Made by a program: the position numbers and the translations under genes
Notes under the pieces: generated by a model
Database searches by the model: none
Seen by the model: only the letters and a program-made list of their open reading frames with translations
What the model was told of the DNA's origin: nothing
Shown here: positions 1-12,167 of the stretch, piece after piece
Numbering within the stretch: the stretch's first letter is position 1
Layout: every line of letters begins with the position of its first letter
NCBI GenBank assembly: GCA_013398275.1
Contig: VZSE01014931.1
Location: 1,116,001 to 1,180,000 of the forward strand
Reading direction: 5' to 3'
Length of the DNA stretch: 64,000 nt
Source: Promerops cafer
Lineage: Eukaryota > Chordata > Aves > Passeriformes > Nectariniidae

Positions 1-576
1 ATTTGTCAAATAATATCTATGAATAATTTTTTATGTTGCAGCTTGTCCGTGATCTGCTTATTGAGAATATTTGAAATCAGAGCTGACTGATTAGCTGTGA
101 TTGCACATATTGGTTACCTAGGGCAGTGCTAGTCCCTGATGGGATGAGCCTAGGCCTTTGAAGCACATTTACCCAGTGAATGCTTATGATTAAAAATTTC
201 TTCACAAATAATCTCTAATGGCCACTGAAAAGTGCTGTTTCTATGAACTTCGGCCAGTAAACTCATTAGCTGGAATAATTGCACAAAAAGAACACAAAAG
301 GGGGAGCAAAGCAAGGCAGACCAATTTGTTTTCAAATCAGAATGAATATTGCTGCAATATTCTACTCTTCCCCAGTCCTTTGAGACTTGGCTGTGTAAGA
401 ATATTTTGTGATCTTGATAGGCCTTTGTACTCCTGAACCTTTAACAACTGTTTCTGGCAGAAAGGATCTTATGGATGCAGTGTTGTCGTGTCTGTGTTTC
501 CTCGCTGCTCTGACCTGTTTCATATTAAGCAGATAGAAAGAAAGAAATTGCAGAGTTCAATATGTGACTCAAAAGC

Positions 577-592
577 TTTTTTTTTTTTTTTT
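577..592. repeat. Poly(T) tract, 16 bp
   Basis: An uninterrupted T run. No transposon body was recognised on either side, so it may be a simple homopolymer rather than a retroposon tail. Confidence 0.9.
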
Positions 593-3484
593 CCTAAATG
601 ACCAAAGAAAAGCAGAGGGTTAAACATGGAATAAATGGATATAGATAGCCTAGATTATTTGTGCCTGATTTTTCTACGGTGCTTTAACACTCTTTGGTAA
701 AATAGAGCAGATACTTGCATTCCAGGGATCCCATGGGTTTTGATTTTACTGCTCTTGCTTTCTTTTATGTGTCTGCACAGGGAGAGAGGGTGAGCCTCAT
801 TTTTAACTTCCTTCAGAGGCAGAAGCTTGTTTTCGTGTTGGGTGGTGAGCTTTGGAAATCATGCCTAAGTAGATGTTTAGCTGTAAATTTGCCATTGTTC
901 TGTCAGCTTTAGTTCCCTTTGGTTTGGTCTCTTTCCTTCTTTTTCTCTTTTCCCCACTCACTCAGGACATAAACTTTAATGATGAGATTTCATGCTCAGT
1001 CAAGTTTTTGAAAGCCACTTATGTGAAGCATCAATCAGATTATATACCTGCCCTGGCTGGGTGCCTGCTTTTCCCTCCCTACAAGGGGCTGATGGTCAAA
1101 AATACATAATGAACTACTATTGACAGCTTATCAGACTATCACCTCTCCCTCCCCTCCTGCCGCAAAAACCTCTGCAAGTGATGGCTTAGTCTGTCACTAT
1201 GGAACTTGTTATTGCCTGGCATTACTCTAGAAAGCAGAATTGTGTTTGCTTCTTAACACATCCACTGACACATTAGCTACCTCACCAGCCTTTACAGAAA
1301 AGGCCTGGTAAATTGGTAAATCTTTTCTTCTTTCTGTGCTTCTGTCACTGACCTAGCACTGGATCTCATGTTTCTCTGTAGGTTTTTACCACTTTTCAGG
1401 TCAAGAGTCTCATTTCTGTTAGTCTTACTGCATGGCCTCTGCTACTCTTTAGAAATGTAGGAGAATATTCCTACAAACAATAAAATCAATTCAATCATGC
1501 CATCAGTATTGTTGATAAAGTACAGAGTCTAGCAGCTTCTAGTTCATGTTAGGTAAATACAGTTCCTAAATTGTGTTAAAAAATGTTCAGAAGCAGCTGA
1601 ATATTTGCCTCTGCAAGGACTTAAAGCATCAAGGTTTTTACTGTCCTAGCAACATGACCAGCAGAAAATGCCTCTGTTCTTTCCATGCCTTTTCTTCCTG
1701 TGCTGGACTTCAGTGCTAATGCATCCTGTTTTTTACTGACAGGAAGAAAAAGCCTGTATTTGTGTATGTGCTTGTGAGAAGCCTGGGAATAAGCTCTAGC
1801 TGAAGCTTATGTCATTTATACAGCACACTGTATTGCCCATCCCCAATAAAGGGGTCTTGCCCCAGAGCACATCTGGTGGCTTGCAATGCAAAATTTCACA
1901 GCTATTTAAATTGCTGAAGGCTGCTGAAGAGCATGTGGCACTGTGGCACTTACCCCTTTTAAAAAGGTGGTTGCTGCCAGAAGAGAGGAAGGATGGACAA
2001 AGGGAGGCCAAATGTGACTACATTTGATGAAGTTCATCTTTATAATCTTCATGTCCCAGGAATACAATCTCCTAACTATAATCAGCTCTGGATCTCTGAG
2101 GTCAGCCTTACCACTGCACTGTGCTGCTTCACTCACTACAGTGTGCTGAATATTGTATATATTTCTGTCCACCCCACTTCCAGTGCAGCATTATTATTTG
2201 TCAATTGCTGTCTACCCAACTGCTTCTTTAATGGCCTTTCTAAATGTAAAAAGAATAACACATAAATATCTTCCACCAAATAAGAAAGTACAGGTATTAG
2301 ATAAAATAGGTTTCATTATGTAGCTCTGCAGTAGAACACAGTAGCTATCTCGTAACACGTCTTGGTTTCACCTGACAATATAGAACAGGAAATAAAGAAA
2401 AATAATTGTTGCCATTTCAAATTTGAAGAGATTTCACAGAGGGAAAAACCTAATTATTGATATTTAAGTCTGTAAGGATATTACGGCAAACAATCACAGC
2501 TCTTGGAAAAATGTCTCAGAATTTATTAGTTCTGTAGCTGACATAAGAAACCTTTACAAACATCAGATGTTCTGTTGGACCAACATTTGATGATTTTGAA
2601 GATGAATTTTGTTCCACTAAATAATGAACGCTCTCTTTGATGAACGAATTTGGATTTTTCTTTATCGTATTTTGGTCTTTGAGGCAAGTAAGCTTATTTT
2701 ATTTGTAATCTGTTATATCCTTGAAGTGTCACTAATCTGTAAGGTCTGCTTTAAATGAGTTGCTGCAAACTTAAATTGTCTGGGCCTCTGCTTTGCCACT
2801 TTAACGGGTTGCACAGAAAAATTAAGCTTATTAAGGCTTCCCACTCCAGAGAGGGGGTATGAAAAACAAGCAGTATGATGAAGGTCTGTCTTTGCATTGC
2901 TTGCCACCTGAAGCTTTATTGCATAAGAAATGGACCACGAGTCCCCCTTTGTCTTTCTGCTGAGACTGTCTGAATTATGCAGCACTTTTTGTTTCCAGGA
3001 TTAAATGCTATCCCTTGCTCTGTGTGCACCACATCGCACCAGTAATTTATTTTCAGATTTGTTAGCACCATCAGAACACTCCCCTGTTCTTCCCACACTG
3101 TTGTGTGCAAGCCTGTATTCTCTAACACCTCCCTAGCTGGGCAAAAACAGCCTCTCCGACAACAGCTTGTGCTTTACATGAGATAGAACAAAATGAAACT
3201 TCCAGCCCACATAATACCCAGCTTGTGCCTTGAACATTTCTGTGCAGGTTTGTCCCTGCTTCACGTCCTGAAATCACAAACTGTTTTATTCAGTCTTATT
3301 CTCAGCTAATCCCATATCCTTCCCTCCGATTCTGCTTTGCCTTTCACAGCTCTCTGTTTAATGGGCCTCTGTTTAATGAGTTGGAGAGCTGTTTTCAGAG
3401 ATCAAATACTGTTTTCAGTACACATGTACCTTCATCTACTAAAACAAATTCCAGTGGCTGTGAGAAGAGAAGGGTTGACAGTTT

Positions 3485-3505
3485 AAAAAAAAAAAAAAAA
3501 AAAAA
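3485..3505. repeat. Poly(A) tract, 21 bp
   Basis: An uninterrupted run of about 21 A, the longest pure homopolymer in the window. The sequence upstream (about 3380-3484) was considered as a retropseudogene body, but no coding similarity was recognised. Confidence 0.9.
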
Positions 3506-4445
3506 GACTGATGAAGGGAAAGGTTGTGTGATTGCTTAGCATTCAGATTTGGGAAGCATGGAGGACTAGTGTTTTATTCCTCCAGTGTTCTGTGTATCCA
3601 TCACTCAGACAGAATTCCTGTTAGTGGAAATCTAATTCTTCAGTCACTGGCCAAAGTTAATTAATTTGTAAATATATTTCATCTTCTAAGTGACAGCCCT
3701 TTCTGACAGAGGAGCTGATAGAAAGAGCAAAGGGGTTAAGGTGCCATGTAACACCACGTTCATCCCAGGAGACTGAGGTGACATCAACCAGTTCCATCTT
3801 CTCCACAAGCTGCCCTTCATAGCATGGAGAAATGGTGATTAAAGCCATGGGGGAAGCATTGCTCTTAATGCTCTTCTCCTGACTGCTTCACCTTTTTTAA
3901 GGAGAGTCCATCCAGAGCTGTGTTTGTCTAACCTTTTTTTTTTTGCCAGTGATTCCTTCTCCAGTGGTCTCATCTGTCTTCCACCTTGTACTGCTCTACT
4001 GTTTGGATTCCTAATGAGCAAGAAGGGATTTTCTAGTTCTGACTGGAAGGTAATGCCTTGAAGGGCAGTGGTCACATGAATGTGTGCTTTTGAGATGTCA
4101 GAAGTTCCATTGAGAGACCCTGAGAAACTTGAGAACTGGTCTTACAGTGAGGCCATGACATTCAGCAAGGAAAAATTCTGCATCTGTGGTAAAATAATCC
4201 ATAATCAGGGCAGGTCAGGAACTGTCTTTTAGAGTATCAGCCCATCAGGGCAGCACCTGGGGGTTAAGGTATTAAATAGATAGCTGAGTGTGAGCCAGCA
4301 GAATAAGACAATCACCTTCCTGTAGCCCAATATAAGTGTGATTAACAGACCAGGGCATGCTCTCATTTTCCTCTGTGCAGCCATGCTGAGCCTGCGTGAG
4401 GATATTACATCCAGTTTAGACTTCCTACTTCTGCAGGAGCATTGA

Positions 4446-4641
4446 GAAGACAGAGAGGGCCTCTAAGATCTTCAGGAACCAAGAAGGCACAGATGATGAG
4501 GAAAAGTTGAGGCAATTCTGCTAATTTAGTCTCGTGGGAAAAGGCAGTAGAGTGAGGAAATAGTAACTGTTAGTTGCTTGTTGAGTAGCAAAAATAACAG
4601 ATACGGGGTCTTCCCAGGAATGGCAAGTGATAAAGTAAGGA
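4446..4641 (+). mobile_element. CR1 LINE fragment, part left of the LTR
   Basis: Diverged C-terminal ORF2 DNA of a CR1 LINE, plus strand. Seen directly: a stretch like the CR1 'gatgatcag...gaggaaaggctgagg' region at about 4468-4515, and near the right edge 'ggtcttcccaggaatggcaa' followed by 'gtgataaag', which follows the CR1 order 'tctcccaggtaacaagtgatagga'. The match resumes after the LTR at 5240 in the expected order. I infer one CR1 insertion later split by an LTR element. The left edge is approximate because divergence is high. CR1 inserts are usually 5' truncated, as here. Confidence 0.6.
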
Positions 4642-5239
4642 TATCCTGGTTTTGGCTGACACTGAGTTAATTTTCTTCCTAGTAGCTGTCACAGTGCTGT
4701 GCTTTGGATTTAGTATGAGAATAATGATGATAACACACTGATGTTTTAGTTACTGTTGAGTATTGCTTCCTCAAAATCAGGGACTTGTCAGCTTTCCATG
4801 CTCTTGCCAGTGAGCAGGAGTGTGAGAAACTGAGATGAGACATAGCCAGGGCAGGTGACCCAAACTGGCCAAAGGGATATTCCATTCCTGAGAATGTCAT
4901 GCTCAGTATGAAAACTGGGCGAGTTGTCTGGGAGGGAAAAACCTGGATATTGGTTAGTGTTTGGTAAGCTGATGGACTGTGTTTCACTTGCATCTCTTGG
5001 GGTTAATATTTCTCTCTCTCTCTCTCTCGCCCTCAATCCCCCACTCTCCCCCCTACTTATTTTCATTACATTTTTTATTATTAGTTTCAATGTTTTATTT
5101 TGTTGTGTTTCAATTATTAAATGGTTCCTATCCTAACTCATTAGGTTTATCTTTTCTTTCTAATTCTCCTCTCCACTGCAAGTTGGAAGTGACAAGGGGC
5201 TGTGTGGTTCTTGGTTGCTAGTGGGGTTAAACCACGTCA
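4642..5239 (+). mobile_element. Solo LTR of an avian endogenous retrovirus
   Basis: About 598 bp, recognised as a bird endogenous-retrovirus LTR. It starts with tatcctggttttggctg (the family normally starts TGTCCTGG, so the first dinucleotide appears mutated) and runs through 'gagttaattttcttcctagt' and 'ggccaaagggatattccat'. A CT microsatellite lies at about 5010-5029, followed by the A/T-rich 'caattattaaatggttcct' block, and it ends ggggttaaaccacgtca. No gag, pol or env lies beside it and there is no second LTR, so it is a solo LTR left by recombination between the two LTRs of a provirus. The flanks aagga (4637-4641) and aagag (5240-5244) may be a decayed 5 bp target duplication. It may carry promoter and polyadenylation signals, but activity is unknown. 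Any ORFs crossing it are not genes. Confidence 0.85.
5009..5029. repeat. (TC)n microsatellite inside the LTR
   Basis: A short run of CT dinucleotides within the LTR. I recall this family as having a CT-rich tract at this place, so it is part of the element rather than an independent repeat. Confidence 0.85.
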
Positions 5240-5472
5240 AAGAGTGGATAAAAGATTCAGGGTTCAGGTGAAATATTAAGAAAACCTTCATCCCCGGGAG
5301 GGAAGCATTCCATAACAAAAGGTACAGAGATTATTGCAACATCTCCACACTTGGAGGTTTTTAAAATTTGGCTGGACAAATCCACAGATGACTTGATCTA
5401 GGTTTGAGTGGGAGATTAGACTAAGTAATCTCTAGGGTTCCTTTCCAACAAGCATTTCTGTCATTCTGTCAG
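5240..5472 (+). mobile_element. CR1 LINE 3' end, part right of the LTR
   Basis: This continues the CR1 fragment interrupted at 4641. It reads through 'ggtgaaatattaagaaaac', 'ctccacacttggaggttttt' and 'ggctggacaaatcc', then the closing 'gggttcctttccaacaag' and two copies of a ttctgtcatt-like octamer unit at 5456-5472. This is the standard order of the CR1 ORF2 C-terminus, 3' UTR and short terminal repeats. Ending in these terminal repeats rather than poly(A) is diagnostic of CR1. The reading frame is broken, so the copy is inactive. Confidence 0.87.
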
Positions 5473-7840
5473 ATGAATTTGTTCACTTTGATATAAAGAA
5501 AAACAAAATCAAAACCCTTTTAAGCTGAAGTTTCCAACATATAAAATGGCCATCAAACCAAAGGCCTGCTATTCTGGAAAAATGAGCCTTCCAAAGCAGA
5601 AATAACAGTGTCTCTGTACAGCAATTGTAGGTTGTCTAGGACTCAGTCCTGGTCCATTCGTGCTGTGAAAATCTGTTTTGACAGAGAGGAAACTATGCTT
5701 CAGCTTCATTTAAATAGAATTTTAATGAATTAGGTGGAAAATTAATGTATTATGGGCAGCATCTTTCCTAATGTATTTTATTTTGCTGTGGAATTTCTGA
5801 ACTGATTAGCTGGGACTACAAAGAAGCTGACACCACTAAAGTAACCCAACAGTGAAATAGGTGGTAAAGGGGGAATTTAAATCATCATACTTAACTTTTG
5901 TAGTTACCATAACTTTCAGATTAGAGATGCTTGCTACTTTTGGAAATAGAAAAACAGATGGTCAGAAGAACTTCGCTGGGTTGGCCTGCACTTTGTTCAC
6001 GTTTTCTTTTGGAAGATAGATGGGTTAGAAATACACTTGCTAGAAATTAAAGCACAGGTTCCAAGTCTTAAGACTCATGACCTGCAAAAAAATCTAACTC
6101 TGCAATTAATATTTCCATATCTACTTTCTTTCCTTCTTTCTTTTTCAAGTAAGTCTAAGAATTGATTTGGCTCTCTCTAGTTTTATTTTTGACATTGCAC
6201 TAGAGCATTTGTTGTGAGCAGTGGCTAAATTCTCTCTGCAGAGATTAAATATGTATTTCTTTTTCCTTGGAATAATGTAGAGCTTATACTGTGCATAGTA
6301 TAAAATTTATGGCACCGTAAATTGTTTACTTCAAGTCTTCTTGCTGGTTGTAAACAAAGGGAACAGGAGGTACCTACATCTCTTAGCAATTTTAACTAGC
6401 TCTAAAATAAAAAAAAAGTTTTTGATTATAGAACTTCCCAGTTTATTTCAAATTTACTTTTTCTTTTCCCATTAATAAGTAAAGACATAATTACTTAAAT
6501 TCTTAGTAAGTGGGATTGAAGGGTCACCAGATTGCTAATAAAGGAACAAATTAAATATCAATACTAAATTAAAGTGTTGGCCAGGCTAGAGAGAACTGAA
6601 AAACAGTATCTGTACTCTATTAGCAGCTTGGAAATCATGGAAAACTGTCAGCAGAAATCCACTGTCTTCTATAAATCATCCACTAGCTTTCATATGGCGG
6701 GCAAAAGAACTCACCAATGACAGGTGCTGTCACAGAATATATTTATTCCACAAGTTTTTATTTTCTCTATCAGCTACAATGATGGACAATCATGTCTTGT
6801 TTCCTGAATGATGGCAATTTCTAAGAAATTCTACAATTGCTGCCCTTGAAGACTGCCTGTTTCGTGATCCAATGTCAAAATCTATCTATATGCCTGTATA
6901 AAACACTTATCGCTGTGGTATTTAAGCACTCTACATGGATTAAAAATGAACAGTGAAGCTGCCTGGAGGATAGTCAGTAAAATCTACTTAAGTTTTGGAT
7001 TTTGTGATATAATGTGATTGCATTGGGTTGACAGAGGGACACAAAGAAACATCAGACACTTCACAAAAATTTGGGAAAAAAAGCTGTTCTTATTTTTTAA
7101 CTCAAAAAGAGATTAAAGTATTGAAAAATTTGAGAATAAATTCTAGTTGTCAATGTGACTTAAACCTTGACATGCAAAAGAATAATGGGTTTTTACTTGT
7201 TTTTATGACGATGAGAGGTGGGTTTGTAATCACCCTATAATGGGCTTTGCCACTAGAATGACACCTCAGGAGAGGGAAAACTCTCACTGTCCTGTTCCCT
7301 TTTCCCCTCATCACTATGACAGTTGAGTATTAACAAATAATTATGGCAGCAGGTTAAACGATGGCTTCAGAATGCAGGTTCTTTGGATTCCAGGATTTCC
7401 ATTAAGGGTACCACTTCCAAAGGCAAGTTGCTTGACCCTCTCAGAAAGTGGTCCAGCAACATATTCGGCTCAACAAAATACAAACCCTCCAATATGGGAA
7501 AAGACACTCTCACCTAACGACTTGACTGTGTTCTCATCACCTCAGAAACCAAAATTTTGCTAATCTTATGCAATCAGCCTATAAATTATGAGTTCTTTAG
7601 AAAATCTTGTAATCATTGCACTTGTTGTGGATAATTTGGGAGATAAAAATGATACATTTGATGTTATGTACCTCTCATATCTTACTGTCAAGCGCTGAAC
7701 TCCATATTGTTTCCATGGCATATTTTTTCACTATAAAACTGTTCCACACCTTCCTTTTGACTACATGGGATCCATACTGAGTTGAGAAACAGAAAAAACC
7801 AGAAGAAATTAATGCCCTCAGCCAACACTTGCCCTCAGCC
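5473..7840. other. Unique non-coding sequence
   Basis: Nothing recognisable beyond a pyrimidine-rich patch near 6121-6150. It is AT-rich with scattered TAAT words, and no exon-like open frame with flanking splice signals was seen. Confidence 0.55.
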
Positions 7841-7896
7841 TCCACCCCAGCTCCTTCAGAGGTTAACAGGCAAGTAACCAAGTAAGCATATGAGAA
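7841..7896 (+). repeat. 56 bp exact repeat, copy 1
   Basis: These 56 bases are identical to 12168-12223 in the same orientation. The sequence to the left shows no similarity between the copies, and to the right this copy runs straight into the single N at 7897. An exact match with abrupt ends against an ambiguous base is more typical of a contig-edge artefact than of an old transposon copy. A recent genuine duplication cannot be excluded. Confidence 0.9.
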
Positions 7897-7897
7897 N
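7897..7897. other. Single ambiguous base (N)
   Basis: The only N in the window. A lone N often marks a place where an assembler joined contigs with zero or negative estimated gap, or an unresolved base. The 56 bp exact repeat ending on it favours a join. Confidence 0.95.
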
Positions 7898-8511
7898 AAA
7901 ATATAGGGATACCAATCCCTGTTGGGTAAATAACAGCAAGGAAAGGATAAAATTTCTCATAGTATCATTGCTGAGTGATGCTTTGTCAGACTATTGGTTG
8001 CATCAAGATGATAGATATAGTGGAGGGAAATTAAATAAAGATAAGCTTGTGGATGTCCCTTTGGAATTGAAGAAGGCCCCCATCGATGGGATTGGCAAAG
8101 GTGAGAAGAATTTCTTTTCCCTTAGAGAACAGATACAAAGAGGGAGCTGAGTAGGCTCTGTGAGTGATGCAGGAACTGAAAGAATTGACAGAGGCAGATG
8201 GTTCCTTACACCTGCGTCTAAGGCCCACACAATTAAAGCAGTATGCAAAGAGCAGAAATTTTCATTGCCTTACAAGAGTTGTTGACTAATTCCAAGTATC
8301 TGTCTATAATTAAGGCATCAGCAAAATTCTGGCTTGTACTCTTGCTATCAACCATCTCCTTGGCACTTTGAAAAAAATAGCACCAATTTGTGTTGTGTTT
8401 GGCATCCACTGAGAAACTGTATTTTGGGATGATGCTGGAGAAGCTAATAAGGATGCCTGCCACAGCGAGGGAGTATGTAAATTCCGTGGGGTAGACAGTA
8501 ACTGGGAAATT
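7898..8511. other. Possible upstream part of the Ty3/gypsy remnant, unrecognised
   Basis: This stretch lies directly 5' of the recognisable pol remnant, where the reverse-transcriptase core would be expected. I looked in all plus frames for the catalytic Y-x-D-D / V-x-D-D motif and the flanking fingers and palm and found none. A 130-codon minus frame (8233-8625) is open but overlaps the plus-strand homology, so it is taken as a chance frame. The RT core is either deleted, decayed or lost at the join at 7897. Confidence 0.4.
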
Positions 8512-9540
8512 GTACAGACAGATCTGAAGAAGATTCCAGCTGTCAGTGATATGCCTACCCTGACGAACTGAGGGAGCGTGCAGGTTGGTAAGCAGGTGGC
8601 TTTGTGTGGCTGTCTTGATCAACAACCTCAGATCAGATTCATCCAGAGATGCCCAGGAGAGATAGGATGCACATTCTCATGAAGAGTTAGAGAAATAAAT
8701 GGCAACTAAGGACCAAGGTCTTAGCAGACAGGTAATAGTTAATGTTGAACACAAAGCTACCAGAGCAGGTACCAGAGCATTTATCTATATAATGTCCTCA
8801 AAACTGAAGGCCAGTGAGCTATGTATCATAGCTGCAGCAAAAGCTGAATCTCAGTATATACAAGTTGAGAAGGATGTCCTCGCTTAGCTCATGGTGATGA
8901 AAAATTTCCAGGATGTGTTTGTTGGAGGCCTGTATTAGCTGAAACTGACTGCAAGCAATTCATTGTGGTTTCCAGGAAGCATTGAGCAGACCCCTGCCAG
9001 GCGTAGAGGGATTATTTTTTCTGACCAACTGCAAATGTATGACTTGCAAACTGAATAGCAGAGGAAGAGGTCTGGCAGCTGCAGTTATACTCTTGAGCAT
9101 TTGTAAGAAAGATTTATAAGAAAGCATACAAACAACCAAGGATGTGTCAATCTGATTAAAGAAAACAAAATCTCAACAACTTTTCTACTATCAAAAAATA
9201 TGGAGTTGTCCTGATAATATAATTAAGGACTAGACCTTTTAGAAAATCAGTGAAACTACTGGCCAGAAGTTTATGTGCCCCGGTCCCTTTTAGGATTAAG
9301 AAGTTCCCAATACTGCAAAGGATTTTGTTTAAGGGCACCAGGATGATGATCTGAAATGCGTTACAGGGAAATATGATTAAAATTACACATGAAGGTCATT
9401 TAGGGATTGAAAACTCAGAGAGAGGTCAGAGATATTTTCTAGTGTTCCTCAAATGAACAGTGATACTGAGGAAACTACCAAAGTGTCAGAAATAGAGGTC
9501 AGTGCACTAAAAGAGACCAGGTTGGCAGCACAGAAAATAA
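8512..9540 (+). pseudogene. Decayed Ty3/gypsy retrotransposon pol (connection, RNase H, integrase zinc finger)
   Basis: A degraded plus-strand Ty3/gypsy pol polyprotein, recognisable in patches across several frames. In order: 8512-8571 reads VQTDLKKIPAVSDMPTLTN and then a stop, matching the thumb/connection '...PDPxKVxAVxxMPxPTN' region. 8672-8887 reads AHSHEELEK, a stop, then the RNase H start (QVIVNVE) and AESQYIQVEKDVLA, equivalent to the family's 'AExRYAQIEKELLA'. After a frameshift, 8887-9060 contains EKF, WRPVLAETDCK and SRKH, matching 'xKFxxYxxGRPVxxETDHKPL...RKP'. 9320-9445 holds LFKGTRMMI and HEGHLGIEN (9388 on), the H-H half of the integrase zinc finger; NSDTEE follows after another frameshift. 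The Cys pair and the D-D-E core are not visible. Multiple stops and frameshifts make it a dead fossil. A vertebrate retrovirus pol would match these motifs less well. Confidence 0.75.
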
Positions 9541-12167
9541 TTTGTCCTTGAGCTAGAGAGACATAGATTTGCAGAAAAAAAGTCCTGGTTCCCTTTGAAA
9601 ACTTATGTGAGGAAGCTGCAGCCAAACAGGTGTTTGCACATGTCAAATGATTTTTTTGCTAGAAATAGCATATGTGATACTTTCTGAAAAATGGTAAGTT
9701 ATTATGGTTGTGAAATGTATTGCTCCCCACTTGCAAAATAGAGGAAACCATATGGTAAGTTGATCCACTGTAAGAACATGAATATATGCTGCAACTCTGA
9801 TCCTCAAAAGTATTCTAACCCCTATTAGTTATACAAGATGGATCTGCTCTCAGGGCATTTCTAGGGGGGACTTTTTTCTTTGCATCACGCCTGGGGTGGG
9901 AATGCTATTAAGGGAGGAAATAGGCTAAAATGGTCATTTGTGTAGTGGAAGAAGGACTTTGGAGGTATGGTGTCTTGAGGGCATAACTTAATCAGATTTT
10001 GGAGTTCCTGATAACTTCTGGGTGTATAAGCTGGATGAAGCCAACAGTAGAGATACAACTCATGAGCCTGATGGAAAGTTTTTGCTTGTGTATTTTCAGA
10101 ATTAGATTAATAGGTTGGAAATTACATTTCACCCCAAGGTTTTCTCTAACACTGCTTACGATGTTGGAGCCCAGCTCTTGCAGAAGTACAGTAATGATCT
10201 ATATCTGTTTTGACTTTTGTGGTGAAATCTGATTTTATTAAGCATGTAAAGGGAACAATAAGGGAATATCCAATATAAGCAAAGAGTTGGAAGTTGTCAG
10301 AGAAAATCTTTGTTGTTCGTTGTGGTTTTCTAATATATTTTTTCTGCATGTGTGGCTTTTAAGTGTCCGCGAGTGCACAAAATAGAGTTTTGAGACCAGT
10401 GTTAGTGAAATGCCACTCACTCACTCACTGTTTTATCTAGAGCTTTTTGCTTTTCAGAAAACACACAGAGGACTGGCAGCCCTCATGTGGCTACTACTAC
10501 ACTTCTGCAGTACTAGCCAGTGTAGGACCAGGGAGTTTGGCCCTTTAGCTCTCTGCCCACTGTAAATCCACTCCTGATCTTATCTAGAGTAGATATTTTA
10601 TACTTTCCCCACCTGTCGACTTAGTCTCATTTCAGGTGTTATCTCAGATTATGCCTCTGATTCTTTCCTACCTGTGCCACTTAGTCTTTCTGCTTCTCTA
10701 GTCATTTATTATTTAATAGTCTTTTGAGGTCGTGTTTTGTTTTCAGACTCTGGAAAGCTGCTCAGAAGGGTTTGCATAAAAGAGCTGTACATGCTGCTTT
10801 GTAGCTGTTTCACCCAGGTTATGGGTTTTAGCACTGGTGGACTATATCCCACAAGTTATCTGACACCTCTGTGTCAGAGATGAAGGCAAGTATTAAGTGT
10901 AGCACCCATGCAGGCAAGTTGCAAAAGGCTCTGCAGCTGCAGATGAGCAGTAGAAATATGCTAGCACTGCATACTCTGCAGTTACTGATGGAACAAAATA
11001 GGGGTCATATCAATTCAGAGTTTCACGTCTGGGAAGGGGGCAGCTCTTTCAGTTGTTAGCTTGGAATTAGCATGGAATATACCTATTAGGTCTTTGTAGA
11101 AAGCTTGCCAGTTTTCATTATTTCAGTCCAAAATGTCAGCTCCTGGGGTATTCAATACAGTTGCAGCATCTATGTTCTTTGTATACTTTAATTATGTAAA
11201 TTACATGTCAGTAATATGAAATCCCAGGTGGAGGAGAATAGCACAGCACAGGCCGTCTTCTAACAACATTGTTAATAGAGAACAAATGCTGCCTTGCACG
11301 TGTGCTTTCAAAAGCTGTCAATATTTAGTGCTTGCAGAAGCTTAGATGGACAGGAGAGAACAAAAACTATTCACTGCCTCAGAGCCAACTATCCAGCCTA
11401 GGTCAGGAAACAACAGCTGGTAGAGCAGACAGACAGACAAGGCAGCACAAGGTAGTGGTCCCAGTACAGTTGAGCGGCCCACAGGCCTGCCTTACTTAAG
11501 AAATAACTGTTTAAGAAAGAAACATAGGGGTGCTGAACATAGTAGAGGTTCTTCAAGCTGTCTCATTCCTCTGGCAGAAAGGGGGCATTATTTGTCCTGT
11601 TTTTATAAAGACTTGGAGAAATCAGTGCTCTGTGACACACTGCTGCCCAGCTATTGCACTGGAGTGCTCTATGAACTGCACCACATGGGTGTCTGAGCAG
11701 TTTCCAGGCCTGCCTGTCCTTTGTGCTGACTGGTTTTAGAGAAGCTGGTATCAGTGCTTGCCATGTACCCAGGATTTTGTTCATCCCTACCCAGAGTAGA
11801 TACTGGTAGTTGCTGAGTACCCTTTGGGACACAAGGCACCAGACCACATGTAAGCAGCCTTTTCCCTTCAGATAGTTTTGTTTCTCTCATCAGAGACACA
11901 CAGAGGACTCTTCCCTTTCTATTGCTCCTGTGGTCTGCGTACAGCTCTTGGCACAGGTACAGTGATGTGCTGTAGATTCAGATTTTTGTTCAAACAGAAG
12001 AGGTTGCTAGTGGTGGATGGTGTGGCCAGCTTCTCAGTTAGAAAAACAGGTTGCCAAATATTTTAACAATTGCTGCATTAAATATTTGCTACAAAGCAAA
12101 TTTGGAAGAGAAATTAGTAGTGTCTAAATTTGTATATAAACAAACCCTGTCTTTTAAGAGCATTTCT
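9541..12167. other. Non-coding sequence downstream of the Ty3/gypsy remnant
   Basis: The integrase core should follow the zinc finger, but no D-D-E pattern was recognised in any plus frame. The rest is unique sequence with short overlapping frames. Where the element ends cannot be placed, because no LTR was identified. Confidence 0.45.

Larger units (their letters stand above)
1..4445. other. Unique non-coding sequence
   Basis: No coding exon, RNA gene or recognisable transposon was seen here. The stretch is AT-leaning and holds two homopolymers (T at 577-592, A at 3485-3505). Open frames are under 95 codons, overlap on both strands and resemble no protein I know. It is consistent with intron or intergenic DNA. 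Confidence 0.6.

Noticed and set aside
4679..5221. Frames of 70-104 codons on both strands
   Set aside because: They lie inside the solo LTR, which is non-coding; the Ser/Leu-rich frames come from its CT microsatellite.
4616..5239. Full provirus
   Set aside because: No second LTR, primer-binding site or viral genes follow; CR1 sequence resumes at once, so it is a solo LTR.
8233..8625. 130-codon minus-strand frame
   Set aside because: It overlaps the plus-strand Ty3/gypsy similarity at 8512-8571, has no known similarity and no codon-level support.
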